Below, piece after piece: positions 1 through 11,653 of a stretch of DNA of 64,000 bases. The notes under the pieces are model-generated. The model ran no database searches, was not told where the DNA came from, and worked only from the letters and a program-made list of their open reading frames with translations. The position numbers were made by a program, and so were the translations under genes. The stretch is taken from contig BRXU01000009.1 in the NCBI GenBank assembly GCA_030267565.1, positions 2,626,001-2,690,000 on the forward strand, given 5' to 3'. This stretch comes from Pleodorina starrii. Taxonomy: Eukaryota; Chlorophyta; Chlorophyceae; Chlamydomonadales; Volvocaceae. Within the stretch, counting starts at the first letter, position 1. Each line of letters opens with the position of its first letter.

Positions 1-399
1 ATATCCAAAAAGTAGCCCGCCGGCCTTATAACTGGCCGCCACTCGTGAGTACGCGTCCTATTTTACGGTAGCCCCGGTCACCGCGTCGCTGGTCATTGCA
101 TTATCCTGCGCCCCTTGTTCCGGGTCGCGCAACGCCCCGCGGCAGTGTATCGCTTCCGCCCTGCCTTGCCTCCGGCGAAAGAAGATGCCTTGTCGGCACT
201 CTGCCCCCCCCTGCCGCAACGCACAAAACCTCCGCATACCTGCCATGCGGGACTGCTCTCCGACAGTGCTACAGACAATGCTACGGTACGGTATGCCAGG
301 CACACACGCGCACACACACGCAACACACGTCCACCTGCAAACCCGAAGGTCTGCCTACCAAATCAAAACAATTAGGAGCAACAGTAACGCCATCGCCAG
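1..399. other. Left-edge non-coding stretch
   Basis: No exon with consistent splice sites or recognisable protein is visible. The short open frames overlap in all directions and lack a plausible start. The stretch lies beyond the inferred 3' end of the GATA gene and may be intergenic or belong to a gene outside the window. Confidence 0.4.
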
Positions 400-404
400 T
401 TACA
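400..404 (-). terminator. Possible TGTAA polyadenylation motif of the GATA gene
   Basis: TTACA on the plus strand reads TGTAA on the minus strand, the usual chlamydomonad poly(A) signal. It is the first such motif seen downstream of the GATA stop and would give a 3' UTR of about 600 bases. Two imperfect copies of a CTGGGCCTGGGCACGTAG-type repeat lie in that UTR at about 891-948. Confidence 0.35.
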
Positions 405-1010
405 ACCACTGTACACGCTCTCCCGAGGAGGGCCACACATACAAGCGCATACCTTCGCGCCAACGCGATTTACTCTTCGTTTATCAACAACAACCGGGAT
501 CCAACCCTCCTGCGCTCCGCCACGCCGCAACTAAGAAACGGCCTCGCCATGCCACGCCATGACTACGGGGCGGGCAGCCCACCGCGCCATGTGTTTTTTT
601 CTGAACGGCTTCCGGCGAGGCTCGACGCCTCCAGTGCTTGGGCGCGTGTTGTGTGATCCCTCACACGACCAACATCAAGGAAAGACTGCCGCCGCACAAT
701 CGAGCGGCAGGAGAAGAGCTCGAGCCCTCGATGGAGGCCTTTCGCCGACGGGCCGATGGACGGGCACGGCAACGAATGCCAGCTCTCTTCCCGCGTACCT
801 CAGCCATTGCCATGTTGGCTGGCAAATGCCGTGTTCTTGGCAAGGCAAGCGATGGTCTTGATGCAGAGCTGACCTTGATGAAGATCTCCCATCTGGGTCT
901 GGGCCTGGGCACGTAGACCTTCCATCTGGGCCTGGGCCTGGGCACGTAGCAGAGTCCTGTAGGATTTTCAGGTTGCTCACACATTACTGCAGGCGCGCGC
1001 CAAAAGCACC

Positions 1011-3029
1011 TCAACGAGCGCCTCGGCGCATTTCACGGCGGCGGCCCCCCGGACCCTGCTCCTTCTTGTAGCGCACCCCGCAGGCGTTGCAGAGCGTGCG
1101 CGGACCTTCGGGGCCCTGCCGCCACTGCACAGAAACGGGCAACGGGCGCACGGGGGCAGGGTTACGAATCCGAGCTCTCAGGCGCACCGAGGAATGCAGC
1201 GACTGAAAACACACCTTCAGAAACGAGCCAGGGAAGCGCGCATGCGGCATGACCAGCCGGAGTTAGCAATGAACGAGGAAGGCAGGCCAAACTGGTGAAC
1301 ACTCCCTTTCAAAGAAACCTTCCGGTTGGCCTGAGGGCCTTACAAGCCCTGGACTGCGATTTCAGCCGCTGGCTACTTGCATCTCCAAACAACCCAGTTG
1401 ACAGAAAGGGCGTACATACCTGGGGAGTTTCGGTGATGCGGCATTCGCGGCAGTAGTTGCCCGAGACCAAGCGCCCAGCGGTTCGCCCCCCCTTGGCGCC
1501 TGCGTCGGAAAGGAGGGCGTGACGGCGAAGCGGCAGGGCAGCACACATGTCAGGTTGGTGACCGTACAGAAGCGTGGGACTTAGTCATAGCGATCGGAGG
1601 CGTACAAGAAGGGGAGATCGTTCGTCGTGGCTCGCAACGATCTAAGCGTTACCTATTAACTGAGGAGTTCTGCAGTGCCCGAAGGAGGATGAGGCGCACG
1701 GTCACGTACAGCACAAGCAGAACGCGCACGCGCACTGCCGACAGCAGCGGGCATTACCCACCCAACAGCGGCCCATTCGCAGCCAGATCGGCCCAGCGAC
1801 TCACCGTTCCGGCGCCGCTTCACGCCGGCATTGCCGGGCCGCCCACGCACATCGTACTCCTCGTCGCCATCCTCCCTGTCGAGCTCCACCTCCACCTCTT
1901 CGTCCTCCGCAACGACGTCGAGGACGGCCACAGCAGCCATTACTTCCGCCGCCCCAGCTGCCGCGCGGCGCACACCCCGGCCTGACGTCGCAGGTGGCGC
2001 CGCAGCCGCGGATCTTCCCCGGCGCAGCGGCCGCCCGACTTGCCGCGTGGCCTCGCCACGGCCACTGCGCGGCGACTCAGCGACGGTCGCGCTTGTGTAG
2101 CCATCCTCAACACCCATGAGGTGCCGAGAGGGGCCTTCGATGCGCAGCGCTTCGCTGGCCGTTGCTGGGGGCATGTCAGCCTGCGGAGAGGCTGCCCGGA
2201 CTGACAGCTGCGGCTCCTCAACCTCCATGGAGTCGACGATCTCTGACATCTCGTCATCAGCCATCGAGGTTGCCTGCTCGGACCTAGTCACCGCAGAGAG
2301 GCATCCGGAGGACTTCTGCTTCAGTCCCTTTGCCGCGGTGGCGGCGGCCGCGGCGGCGGTGGTGGTGATCTCGGCCGCGTCGTCGTCGCCGTCGTCCGTG
2401 TCCTCGTCGCCGGGACCAGTGCGGCACACGCTGGAGGCCGCCTGCGTTGCGCGCATCAGCGGTCGCTGCTGAGCCAGATTGCCGTCGGCGAGCTCAGCCG
2501 CGGGTGCAACGGCGTCAACGTCAACGGCAAGGAGGAGCGCCGAGGTGCTCCCACGCTCCGGCAGTGCCGCCGCGGCCTTAGCCGGTGCCGATGGCGCGGG
2601 CTCTGCCGGCGCCACGGGCAGCTCAACCGGAAGGCACTCTTGACGCTGCAAAGAGCGGCCCAGGTCGCAGCTGCCGTGCGGTATAACGTCCTCAGCCCAT
2701 GCCCCGTCTTCAGCGGCCGCTGGCTGCAAGTCCGCGTCTGTGGTGTCCATCACGCTGTGCTGAACCGAAGGCAGGCAAAAGGGTGATTTGTTGCAACCAG
2801 CCACGGTCTCCTGTTGTGCAGAAGAGATGTTCTTGTTGTAGACCGCGGCCGCCTGCGCCGGTGAAGCCGCAGCAGGCGCGACGTGCAAGCCATCGCGCTC
2901 ATTGTCGCATCGCACACCGCACGCCACTGGCACAGGAGGCCGCGAAGGTGGTAGCCCTGTCTCAAGGCTGTCTTTGCAGGAGTTCGAGGTCGCTGCACTG
3001 GACTCCAGCAATCTCTGGTAGAAGCGCAT
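1011..3029 (-). CDS. GATA-type zinc finger transcription factor
   Basis: Three exons (coding order 3029-1805, 1499-1420, 1124-1011), 472 residues. The last two exons join to one finger: C-R-E-C, an 18-residue loop containing TETPQWRQGPEGPRTL, then CNACG and VRYKK. This C-X2-C-X18-C-X2-C pattern with TPQWR and LCNACG is diagnostic of GATA factors, which bind GATA sites in the nucleus. An intron splits the finger directly after TETPQ. The finger sits at the extreme C-terminus, followed only by a basic tail (GRRREMRRGAR). The first ~400 residues are low-complexity (Ala, Asp/Glu and Ser rich, two acidic runs) and probably disordered activation or interaction sequence; KRRRNG just before the finger could be a nuclear localisation signal. 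The start is uncertain: ATG at 3029 is the most upstream in frame, but ATG at 2750 (MDTTDADLQ) is a credible alternative. The finger is secure; the N-terminus is less so. Confidence 0.82.
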
Positions 3030-4186
3030 TGAACGCCAGCATGGGTTCAGCGCCCGGGCAGCAAAACCACAAACAGTCAGCAAAGTCGTCCACAAAACAT
3101 TTGCGACATCAAGATTTATTAAACATTTGACGAGAATGTTAAGCTCTGCCCGAAAGACCGGCTACGGTAAACCAAGGCCAGACTTGTGCCCACTTAGCGG
3201 AGGCTATGCTCACCTCCACGCAACGAGCATCCTCCAGGTCCGTGTCGATGTATTTGAAACCCTCGCTCTGCAAGGGAAGGAACGGGGGCGTAGTGCAAAA
3301 AAAGCGCTGGAACAAGTTCTCCCGCGCTCGTGCGCGCCCACACGAAAGAAACCACTCACCGGCGGAAAGCTGTCAACGCGATACAGCATCGCCATCTTAG
3401 CTATGTGCTGTTATAGGCAAGGCTACGTGTAGGGCGGCAGGGATCCTGCAGCCGCCTGCGCAAAGCTAGTCCTTGAGTCGTGCTGTGCTGAGCTCGTCGA
3501 AACTTAAGGTGTGCTTCAGAACTGCAGCGCTCTTCCCGGAGGCTATAGAAAAGGAAAAAAATGTTGGATGCCTTTGCAGACTTCAACTTTGTATGCTTCA
3601 CGTCATTGCTCCATTGTCGTACAGCCTGAACATGAAATAAGCCCTCCTGTCAATGATAAATTATAGTAAAAATCGCGTTGGAATGGAGCTTACGCCGGTG
3701 TTGGTGGCATGGCAAGACGAGTGAAAGGGCCCGGCCGGGCCCCAAGGCGGGAGTGGCGGAAGATTCTGATACTTCAAGTTAATGACCCCGACCTGACATC
3801 GCAATGCATCGATGATTAGCCATTATGAGGCGCTACCTTGTAAAAGCGGGGCCTGGCGCTGAGGCACAGCAAACTCGACGACGGCAGTTGAAGAGACGCG
3901 GCCCCACGCGGCCCCCACGGGCGCAGCTGCATGCGAAGCAATCTGAAGGACCCAAATTCTTATCATAGTCCGATTTTGTCGTTTACGCACTAGCAATTTT
4001 GCCTTTCCTTGAAGCCTGCAGGTGCATCGCGCCCTTTTAGGTCCACTTTTCCTCACTTTTGGCGGGCTCGATACTGGATCAGGATACCTACAGCGGCTTT
4101 CCTGCGGCGCTTCTCGGATGGTTCCGCGTTCAGATTATTGATCACATGCACACGCGCGAATGACAGTGAAGGCGGTTCGGCATGCA
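3030..4186. other. Intergenic: GATA 5' flank and EF-Ts 3' flank
   Basis: The stretch lies upstream of the minus-strand GATA gene and downstream of the minus-strand EF-Ts gene. I see no spliced reading frame or RNA gene. It is less GC-rich than the flanking coding DNA. Promoter elements of the GATA gene should lie at its left end but no specific motif stands out. Confidence 0.4.
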
Positions 4187-4191
4187 TTACA
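4187..4191 (-). terminator. Possible TGTAA polyadenylation motif of EF-Ts
   Basis: TTACA on the plus strand reads TGTAA on the minus strand, about 865 bases after the EF-Ts stop. The implied 3' UTR is long but not unusual for these algae. The intervening DNA contains a short CGTGT-repeat run near 4738-4768 and no convincing gene. Confidence 0.3.
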
Positions 4192-5055
4192 GTCCTCAGT
4201 CCCTCTCAGTCCTCGGCTCCTCGCTTCTACCTCTTCCACCAAGGGTTCGCAGGGGGGTTTCCCTATTAGTCCCTATCCTCCGCGCCCTGCTCGTTGTAGC
4301 AACTAATAAAAATCCTCAAAGAGCGCCTCAGATCCTCTGACGCTTGTCTAGGGGGCAAAGTCAGCGAGCCAGCTGTCCGTGGATTGCAGCAGACACGACC
4401 GGTGAGGATCGGTGCGAAGGAAAAAAGCGTTTTCTAGGACGAGCGGCGAACTCAGCGGGAAAAGCCTTGAAGCCCTCTGGGGATCAGTGTGGAGTCAGAT
4501 GGCCCTCTGTTAGCGATAGCGATGGGTCCCGGCAAACCAAAAGTGGCTGCAGCATCAAAGACCTGGCGGCAACTCGCAGGCCTCAACTGGAAAAATCTCC
4601 ACCCATACCCAGAAAAGCCCTAGAACACTCCGTCCGAGATCCACACACCGGCCCAACGGAAAAAGCTATAGCTCCTCCGTCAGTGGCCCCTTCGGCCGAT
4701 ACCGGTATCACACCAGCCCCGCCGAAACCAACCGCTCGTGTCGTGTCGTGTCGTGTCATGTCGTCGGCGCCACAACTTCCGTGCGGACCCAGACTCGTGC
4801 TCCCACACACCGTTTCAAACCCCTAATGCTGCCGTGCCGCCAGGTCATAACCCCCCGACCCCGTCCGAGCCGACACAACCCGACGCACGCCCTGCCTGCC
4901 TCGGGCTCAAGCGGGGGGCGGGAGGGAAGAGGGCGCGGTGGGCTCGAGGCGCGTCCTGAGCCCAACTCCAAGACCAACGGCATTTCTACTAGCTAGCGAC
5001 CCGCCCATGCCTTTGAGTCCGCTGTCGCTGTTTCGCCGCATCAGGTTCACCCGCC

Positions 5056-8000
5056 TCAGCTTTCGCTGACTATGCGGGCCACCTCCGTCGCGAAGTCGTC
5101 GCCGCCCTTGGGCCCCAGGCCCTCGCCGCACTGCACTCGCAGGAACCCGGAGATCTGCAGCGGCCGCCCCACCTCCTTCCGCAGCCTGCAGCGCAGAAGA
5201 CACCGGTACGTGTGCGTGTGCGTGTGTGACGAGTCGGCCGCTAAGGAGCGCGCGGGCGGACGGGGCGGGGCAGGGCGGGGCGGGGCAGCAGCTTCGGATG
5301 TGCCGCACCCCACACACCAGTTGCCACCGTGACGCCGTCGAGGGCCTCTGTAACGCCGTCAAGAAGTGCGCGAGGCGACGCGGCGCGCACGCCTCACAGA
5401 TAAGTGTCCCCCTTCGCGGTACTGGGTACGGCTTTGGATCCCGTACAATGTACGACGTCGTACCTGGCCATCATCTGCTCCACCGTCACCTCGTCGTCCA
5501 GCACGTAGCGCTGCTCCGCGAGACACCACTCGCCCATCAGCTTGCCCAGCCGCCCCTCGACCACCTTGGATACCACCTGGGGATTATGGGGGGACATGGG
5601 GGACATGGGGGATATGGGGGACATGGGGGATATGGGGGACATGGGGGATATGGGGGACATGGGGGATATGGGGGACATGGGGGATATGGGGGACATGGGG
5701 GATATGGGGGACATGGGGGACATGGGGGACATGGGGGGACATGGGGGATATGGGGGACAGGGCGTATGGGACGTGGGGGATATGGGGAGGCATGGGGGGA
5801 CATGGGGGATATGGGGGACATGGGGGGACATGGAGGATATGGGGGACATGGGGGGACATGGGGGATATGGGGGACAGGGCGTATGGGACGTGGGACATGG
5901 GTAAAGTTACGCGTGGTAGGGGTGAATGGGAACGAACGCAGCACGAGTGCACGACACTTCGCAGAGCACTCACCTGCGGCGGCTTGCCCCGGAAGGCCGC
6001 GTCCTGCTGCAGCTGCTGCGTCAGCAGCTCGCGCTCCTTGGCGACAACGTCGGCGGGCACCGACCCACGGGTCAGGTAGGCCGGCCGCATGCCCGCCACG
6101 TGCATGGCCAGCCCCTCGCCGGCGGCCTGGACCGCGCTGGACGAGGCCGCGGAGCCCTGGTTGGGGAGCGCGCGGAGCAGCAGGGCGAGGGTTTCGGAGC
6201 CACGACAGGGTCTTCCGCGGGGCCACGACGAGTTTTCGGAGGGTCGGCGGGCGCACTGCACGGCGGGTCCTGTCAGCTTTCCTGTTCGGACTGTCCTGCA
6301 TTTACCCCGCAAGCCCCGCCCGCCCGCTCGCCCGCCCTTCCCTCCATATCTCTCGACGGTGTGCAGCTAGAAATCCCTCCACCTCGCTGGTACCAGTATG
6401 CACATATTATCCCTCCTCAATTGCGTGCAGCTAGAAATCCCTCCTCCTCCTCCTCCTCGCCCCCCCAGCCCCCACCTGTGCGCCAGCCAGCGACGTGCTG
6501 TCCGACGAGCGGAGCACCACCGCCGACGCGAGCTTGCCCAGCCCCGGAGCCGCTGCCAGGTGGACGTACGGGAAGACGAGCCCGTCTGCGCAGCACCAAC
6601 CCGGCACCAACGCACCGCAATACCGTACACAAACAAACACACACAGGGGGAGGCAAAGCTGGCGGGCCTCACACGACACGACCCGGCGAGAAGCGCGCCA
6701 AGGCAGCAGGCGGCCCTCGGAGGAGGTCAAGCCTGACAGCGGCCCCATAAGCGGCCCCATCAGCGGCAGCCAGCACAGCCCAGCGCTATTGCTCCCAACC
6801 GCCCGTTCCCAAAAGCCCCCAAGAGCCCCCGAAACCTGTCAAGTTTCCACCCCGCCCCCCCCCCTCCTCCCAGCTCCGCACCTCCGCTGTCCACCCGGAA
6901 CGCCCTACGCAGCCGCACGTTCTCTCGGACCTGGGCCGCTACCTGAGTCACCGCCTCCGAAACCAAGGCACCCGAGGGGGTGCGGGCTGCCAGCACCTGC
7001 GGCCAGCGACAGGGTTGGGAGTGGATTGCGGGGGCTTGATGCGAGTGATGAGGGTTAGGGCGACAGCAGCCGGCGGGCAGCCGGCGGGCCCTTTTCCTCC
7101 AGCGCGCGTCAGGTCCTCAGGCGCGGAGCGCTGACTGTCGCCAATGCGTCATACGGGGCGCGGCGCGGGGCCGCGTGCACATCGCGCTGCGATCCTTACA
7201 GCATGTCAGCATGTGCTGTACACAGCCGCAAAAGTGCAGCAGCGCCAGCGCCATGTCTCTCGGGGCATCAGGCACCAGGCACCAGGAGGGGCCTTGGCGC
7301 TGGCGGCTGGGGCCCCCGGCTTCCGCCAGCTCCCCGCTTTGCCCATCCCCTGGGTTTCTAAAACACCGGGGGACTTGCGTCCAGCGTGCCCCCTGCCGCG
7401 TGAGGATTGGGGCCACTCTATCGTCGCGCCAGCCACGCCGCCGGGCCGGCGTTGCGCCTTGGCGCCGTCAGGCAGGGACGCGCACGCGCCCCCCGGCGGC
7501 GAGCCGATTCACATCATGACCCGTGGGACGTTCGTCCCAGAGCGGGACCAGCGTCCTGGTCCTGCGGCCACCTCCTCTCCATGGCCCCCCAAACCTGCTG
7601 CCGCACCTGCTCCAGATCCAGGCTGTGGTCCGGCCCCACCGCCGCCCCGGCACCCAACGAGTGCGCCGCCGCCATGACCTCGCGCAGCAGATCCTGGAAC
7701 ATGGAGTTGCGGGCAACGAAGTCGGTCTCGCTGTTGAGCTCAACGATAACGACAGAGCCCGGGCCGCCGGCGCTGCTGGCGCCGCTCGTGGTGGCGGCGG
7801 TCGAAGCAGAGGAGGCGGCGGAGGCGGCGAAGGAGGCACCGACGAGGCCCTCGGCCGCGTGGCGGGAGGCCTTCTTGGCAGCCGCCGCCAAGCCCTTCTT
7901 ACGAAGCGCCTCGTATGCCTTTTCCGCGTCCCAGCCGTGCTCGACCAGCATGTTCTGCAGAGGGTTTCATATTCGGTAGTGAGGAGTGCTGTGAGATGGG

Positions 8001-8506
8001 TGGAGGGATGGTCGTGCTTAGTATTGGTAGCTGTTGGTGTGTGTGGGGCAGGGAGGTGTTCGCGGGTAGACCGTGGGTTGGGTTTTCGACGCTGTGCCGC
8101 TCCCATGGCCCCCTGATTGCGCCGTTGGGCCTCGCGAACGTGGCATTTGCACGTAATATAAGGTAGGGGCCCCGTTGAACCCCATGTGGGTCTGGGCGAA
8201 ATGAGGGGAGGTTCCTGCAGCGAGGTGTAAGCTCGCATCGCGCTCTCGACGCGTTTACATCTACACCACCAGCTATTTTCTCACGCACGAAGCGGAAATA
8301 TGACATGGCCACGTTCTTGCCTTAACATCAGAAATAGGTGCGCCGCTGCGCTCGCGCAATTGTTTTATGATGGCAGCCGACTGTCCCGGAGGTGACGACG
8401 ACACGCTGAACAATCTATGCGTAATCAAGTTAATGCCTGATCTACTGCAAGATCCGAGTAGCGCGGCAGCTAGCTGTCGCACGGGCACGTTTGCTTGTGG
8501 TGGCAT
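5056..8506 (-). CDS. TSFM: Elongation factor Ts, probably mitochondrial
   Basis: Seven exons (8506-8321, 7954-7595, 6996-6882, 6585-6476, 6156-5974, 5576-5464, 5185-5056), 398 residues. EF-Ts is the nucleotide exchange factor that recycles EF-Tu during organellar translation. Diagnostic parts are the N-terminal UBA-like helix pair ([16 protein letters not shown] then [20 protein letters not shown]), the TDFVAR motif at about residue 139, and the C-terminal dimerisation part ending [14 protein letters not shown]. Residues 1-43 (Arg, Ser, Leu and Ala rich, few acids) look like a mitochondrial presequence. In Chlamydomonas the plastid EF-Ts is fused to S1-type domains, so a single-domain protein fits mitochondria. 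An Ala/Ser-rich insert (about residues 85-130) separates the UBA and core domains. Intron 1 appears to begin with GC (AAG then GCAAGA). Intron 5 holds an 18-bp minisatellite. The start is a true ATG with an adequate leader. The exon 5 start is the least certain junction. Confidence 0.9.
5586..5900. repeat. 18-bp minisatellite in EF-Ts intron 5
   Basis: Tandem copies of GGGGGACATGGGGGATAT, with shortened variants and two copies of a GACAGGGCGTATGGGACGTG interruption. It lies wholly within the intron between EF-Ts exons 5974 and 5576. The unit length is a multiple of three, so long spurious Gly/Met/Asp/Tyr or Pro/Ser/His reading frames appear on both strands. Confidence 0.95.
6361..6444. repeat. 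20-bp direct repeat in EF-Ts intron 4
   Basis: GTGCAGCTAGAAATCCCTCC occurs at 6361-6380 and again at 6425-6444, both in intron 4 of EF-Ts. Confidence 0.85.
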
Positions 8507-8756
8507 TTTTGCGACGGAACTGCGCAGCGCGGCACCTTCTAGTAAAGCTTCTGCCTTTCCAGCTTTTGTTACATTTGGCTTTGTGCGTTTCCATTGACTA
8601 CAGTGATCGGCGAAGACGCCATCACCGTTGTCCGTTAAGGTACAACGGCCTAATTAATAATTGCTTTCTCCTAGTGTGGCTTTCTCCTAGTAGTTACAAG
8701 CCACGTTACTAGCAGCCGTCACAGTAGCAATCAATTATACAGCCGCCTATAGGACA
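8507..8756. promoter_or_regulatory. Short divergent intergenic region, EF-Ts / DOHH
   Basis: Only 250 bp separate the start codons of EF-Ts (minus) and deoxyhypusine hydroxylase (plus). Both 5' UTRs and both promoters must fit here, so it is probably a bidirectional promoter. The right half is noticeably AT-richer than the flanking exons. No specific factor site is claimed. Confidence 0.6.
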
Positions 8757-11302
8757 ATGACTGGGCCCCCACTTGTGGAAGCTGACGACTCGGTCGTTCT
8801 TGAACTCAAGAACAAGTTGGTAGACCCTAAGACCAATCTTCCAGAGAAGTACCGTGTTCTTTTCTCTTTACGAAGTGTGAAGGGCGCAGCCGCTCACGAT
8901 GCCCTCGAACAAGGTGTGGCACTTCGCTGAGGCTGCAGCAGTGCTATCCCTCGCACAATTAAACAATTGAGTTTGTCGATTCTGGATGCAGCCCTGAAGG
9001 ACGAGAGCGCGCTCTTCCGTCACGATGTTGCTTTTTGCCTGGGGCAACGGCAGGACGCAAGAGCAGTGCAGGTCCTGACTAACATTCTGCATAACACCTC
9101 GGAGCATCCCATGTGAGTACAACCTGGATGGCGCCGTCCGCATCCGTCTCACGGACGCTGGCGGCGGCGTGGCCAGTGTCCCGCCTCACGAACACGCCAC
9201 AGCGGTGGCGGTGCCTCAGCCACCCCTCAGCTTCGGCCCCCTACGGCACGCTTGCATGTTGGTTATGCAATTTATGCGATTCTTTCGTCTGACGCCACGT
9301 CCGGACGGTTGGTACGACAGGGTACGGCACGAGGCGGGAGAGGCGCTAGGCGCCATCGGCACTGAGGATTGCCTGACGCCGCTCCGGGAGCACCTGAACG
9401 ATGCTGTGCTGGAGGTGCGTCTGTGGCTCTCCTTTTGAACACGCTGGCTGGCAGTGGAATTTAACAAGGCACTGAAATGCCGTCAGCTGCGGGCCCTGCT
9501 GCGCTTCCAAGCCGGCGATGCCCACGCGTTTCTTTCCGCATATCGTCCTCACGGCCATCAGGCCCAGGACGCTTTACGTTGTGCCACGGACCACGGGGGT
9601 TTGGGTCGTTCCCTCCCCTACCGTTACCCGCCTCGCACTGCCAGGTGCTAGCTGATACCCCGTCCCGGGCTGGGTGCAGGTGGCCGAGACCTGCCAGCTA
9701 GCCCTCCAGCGGATAGAGTGGCTCCGAGACCACCCGGACGCGGGCAACGAGGAGTCGCCGTACTACAGCGTCGACCCCACGCCCGCCCTGCCCAGCAGCA
9801 CTCCCACGGAGGAGCTGCGGTCAATGCTTTTGGACGAGGAGAAGCGCATGTTCGATGTGAGGAAGAGACGCTACACACCGCATGGGCAGGGGTGCTCCTG
9901 GCACAACATCGCCTGATTGCAGGCGCCCAGTGCTGCAGGGCATGAGCCCTACGATCGCCCTGGTGTCACCAAAACCCGCACGCGCTTTTGGTCGGCATTT
10001 TCTAACTGCTGTCTCCCAGGCCGCTGCGTCGCATGTGAGGCGGCCTGCTCTGCGCTGCGGCTTACGTGGGCACCACGGCCACAAGGGCTGCAACGAGTGC
10101 GCTACCAGCCCAAGCGCCTCCCCGCATAACCTTCTCTCATCTCCCTTGTTCCCCGCCTCGGCCCGCCCTGTTTAGCGCTACTCTGCGCTGTTTGCGCTGC
10201 GCAACAAGGGCGGCAAGGACGCGGTGGCGGCGCTGGGCGCCGTGTTCGCGGCGCGGTCGGCGCTTCTGAAACACGAGGTGGCGTACGTGATGGGGCAGAT
10301 GCAGGACGCGAAGGCGGTGGAGTTCCTCACCAATGTACTCAAGGTGCGGGGAAGGGGCAAGGCGGTGTTTGGGTGCGTGTTTAGGTGCAGGGATTCTTGG
10401 GCACAGACGCGGGTTTGTTTCAAGGGGCTGGCTTTGCAACGTTGCAAGGTGGCATTCGGTGGTTGTAAACTTGTTTGATGTGTTTGCTGCAGGACCTCAC
10501 TAAAGCTGAACAAATTGGTTACGGCCCCTGTGGGCTGAGTAACTGACGTGCCGGCCCACACACAACATTTTACCAACCAGCCCAGGACCAGCCTGGAAGG
10601 GAAGTCACGGTTGTGACGGGCTCGGGGCCCTTAAGAAGGGTACCAAGCACATCCGCCTCAAAACTGGTCAAATCATGCGTTGTTTCCCTACATGCATTAC
10701 GCACTGCTCACGTTCGTTTGCCCGCCTGCCCTGCGCCGCCTGCCCGCCCGTCCATGCACCCACAACCAGCCGATTGCCGCACGCACACGCAACCTCCCGC
10801 TCCTAAGCCTGGCCGCCACACAACTTCCGTACAGCACTAGATATAACTAGTCGCTGTCCGATTCGTGCCGGCAGGACCTCCTTGCAAGCCAACACTTCAC
10901 ACATAGATCCGCCAACAAGCAGCTGCGCTTCCTCCCTCGCGAGCCTCACACCCCGGCCCCCAACCCGCCATCGCCCCGCCTTTACAAATTACGAGAGCGA
11001 TACCGCCCCGCCTCGAACCTCTCCACGAAACCCATCCTCGCCGCCAGGACTCCGCCGAACACGCTATGGTGCGCCACGAGGCCGCCGAGGCGTTGGGAGC
11101 CATTGCCGACAGCGTCACCATAGGCTTGCTGCGCGAATTCGCGCGCGATCCCGAGCCCATCGTGGCGCACAGCTGCGAGGTGGCGCTGGACGTGCTGGAC
11201 TTCGAGCAGAGCGGCCAGCTCGAGTACGCGGACAAGGGAGGTGCCGGTGCCAATGGAGCGGAGGCGCCGGCGCGGCGGCCCATCTGCCCGTGCAGGGGTT
11301 AG
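8757..11302 (+). CDS. DOHH: Deoxyhypusine hydroxylase
   Basis: Six exons (8757-8913, 8992-9112, 9321-9414, 9680-9856, 10176-10343, 11048-11302), 323 residues; the human enzyme has 302. DOHH performs the second step of hypusine formation on eIF5A, using a di-iron centre held by HEAT repeats. The two-lobed HEAT architecture is clear: [82 protein letters not shown] and [15 protein letters not shown]. Three of the four family His-Glu metal motifs are intact; the first reads His63-Asp64 ([10 protein letters not shown]). A Gly/Ala-rich C-terminal tail of about 25 residues follows the last repeat. Intron 5 contains two additional GCAGGACCTC acceptors (10492, 10875) besides the one used here. The protein is probably cytosolic (no targeting signal). 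It is divergent from EF-Ts, so two translation-related genes share a promoter region. Confidence 0.95.
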
Positions 11303-11648
11303 GGCTACTGCGGAGTTTGGGCGTGGAGCGCAGGGGCGTGCGCGGGCGTGCGGGGCCTGTCCTCGACAAGCTCGGACTGGAAAGATGGCCCGGACAGGCA
11401 TGCTGACGAGTGCTGCGTTTGAGAGAGGGGAGGAGGTGGGCTGGCGGGGTGAGGGCGCGGCGTCCTGTTTCCGAGGCTCGGCACGGCGTGAGCCGGCGGC
11501 GGCGGGCTCTTGCTGTGACGGCGAATGTGTGGCGCTTGGTGGTGTACAGCATGCATTGGCGGCCACTGCCAGGAGGCAGAGAGCAGCGGCGATGGCATGT
11601 GGTAAAGCGAGCCAGTGCTGGAACACCGCAAGGCCACGCGCGTCCCGC

Positions 11649-11653
11649 TGTAA
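11649..11653 (+). terminator. TGTAA polyadenylation motif of DOHH
   Basis: A TGTAA motif lies about 350 bases after the DOHH stop, between two convergent genes. It is a reasonable 3' end signal; the UTR between 11303 and 11648 shows no other feature. Confidence 0.45.

Noticed and set aside
4344..4826. 160-codon plus-strand frame
   Set aside because: No homology, no splice context, biased composition; it lies in the EF-Ts 3' flank.
5394..6301. Pro/Ser/His and Gly/Trp-rich frames on both strands
   Set aside because: They run through the 18-bp minisatellite in EF-Ts intron 5 and are frame artefacts of the repeat.
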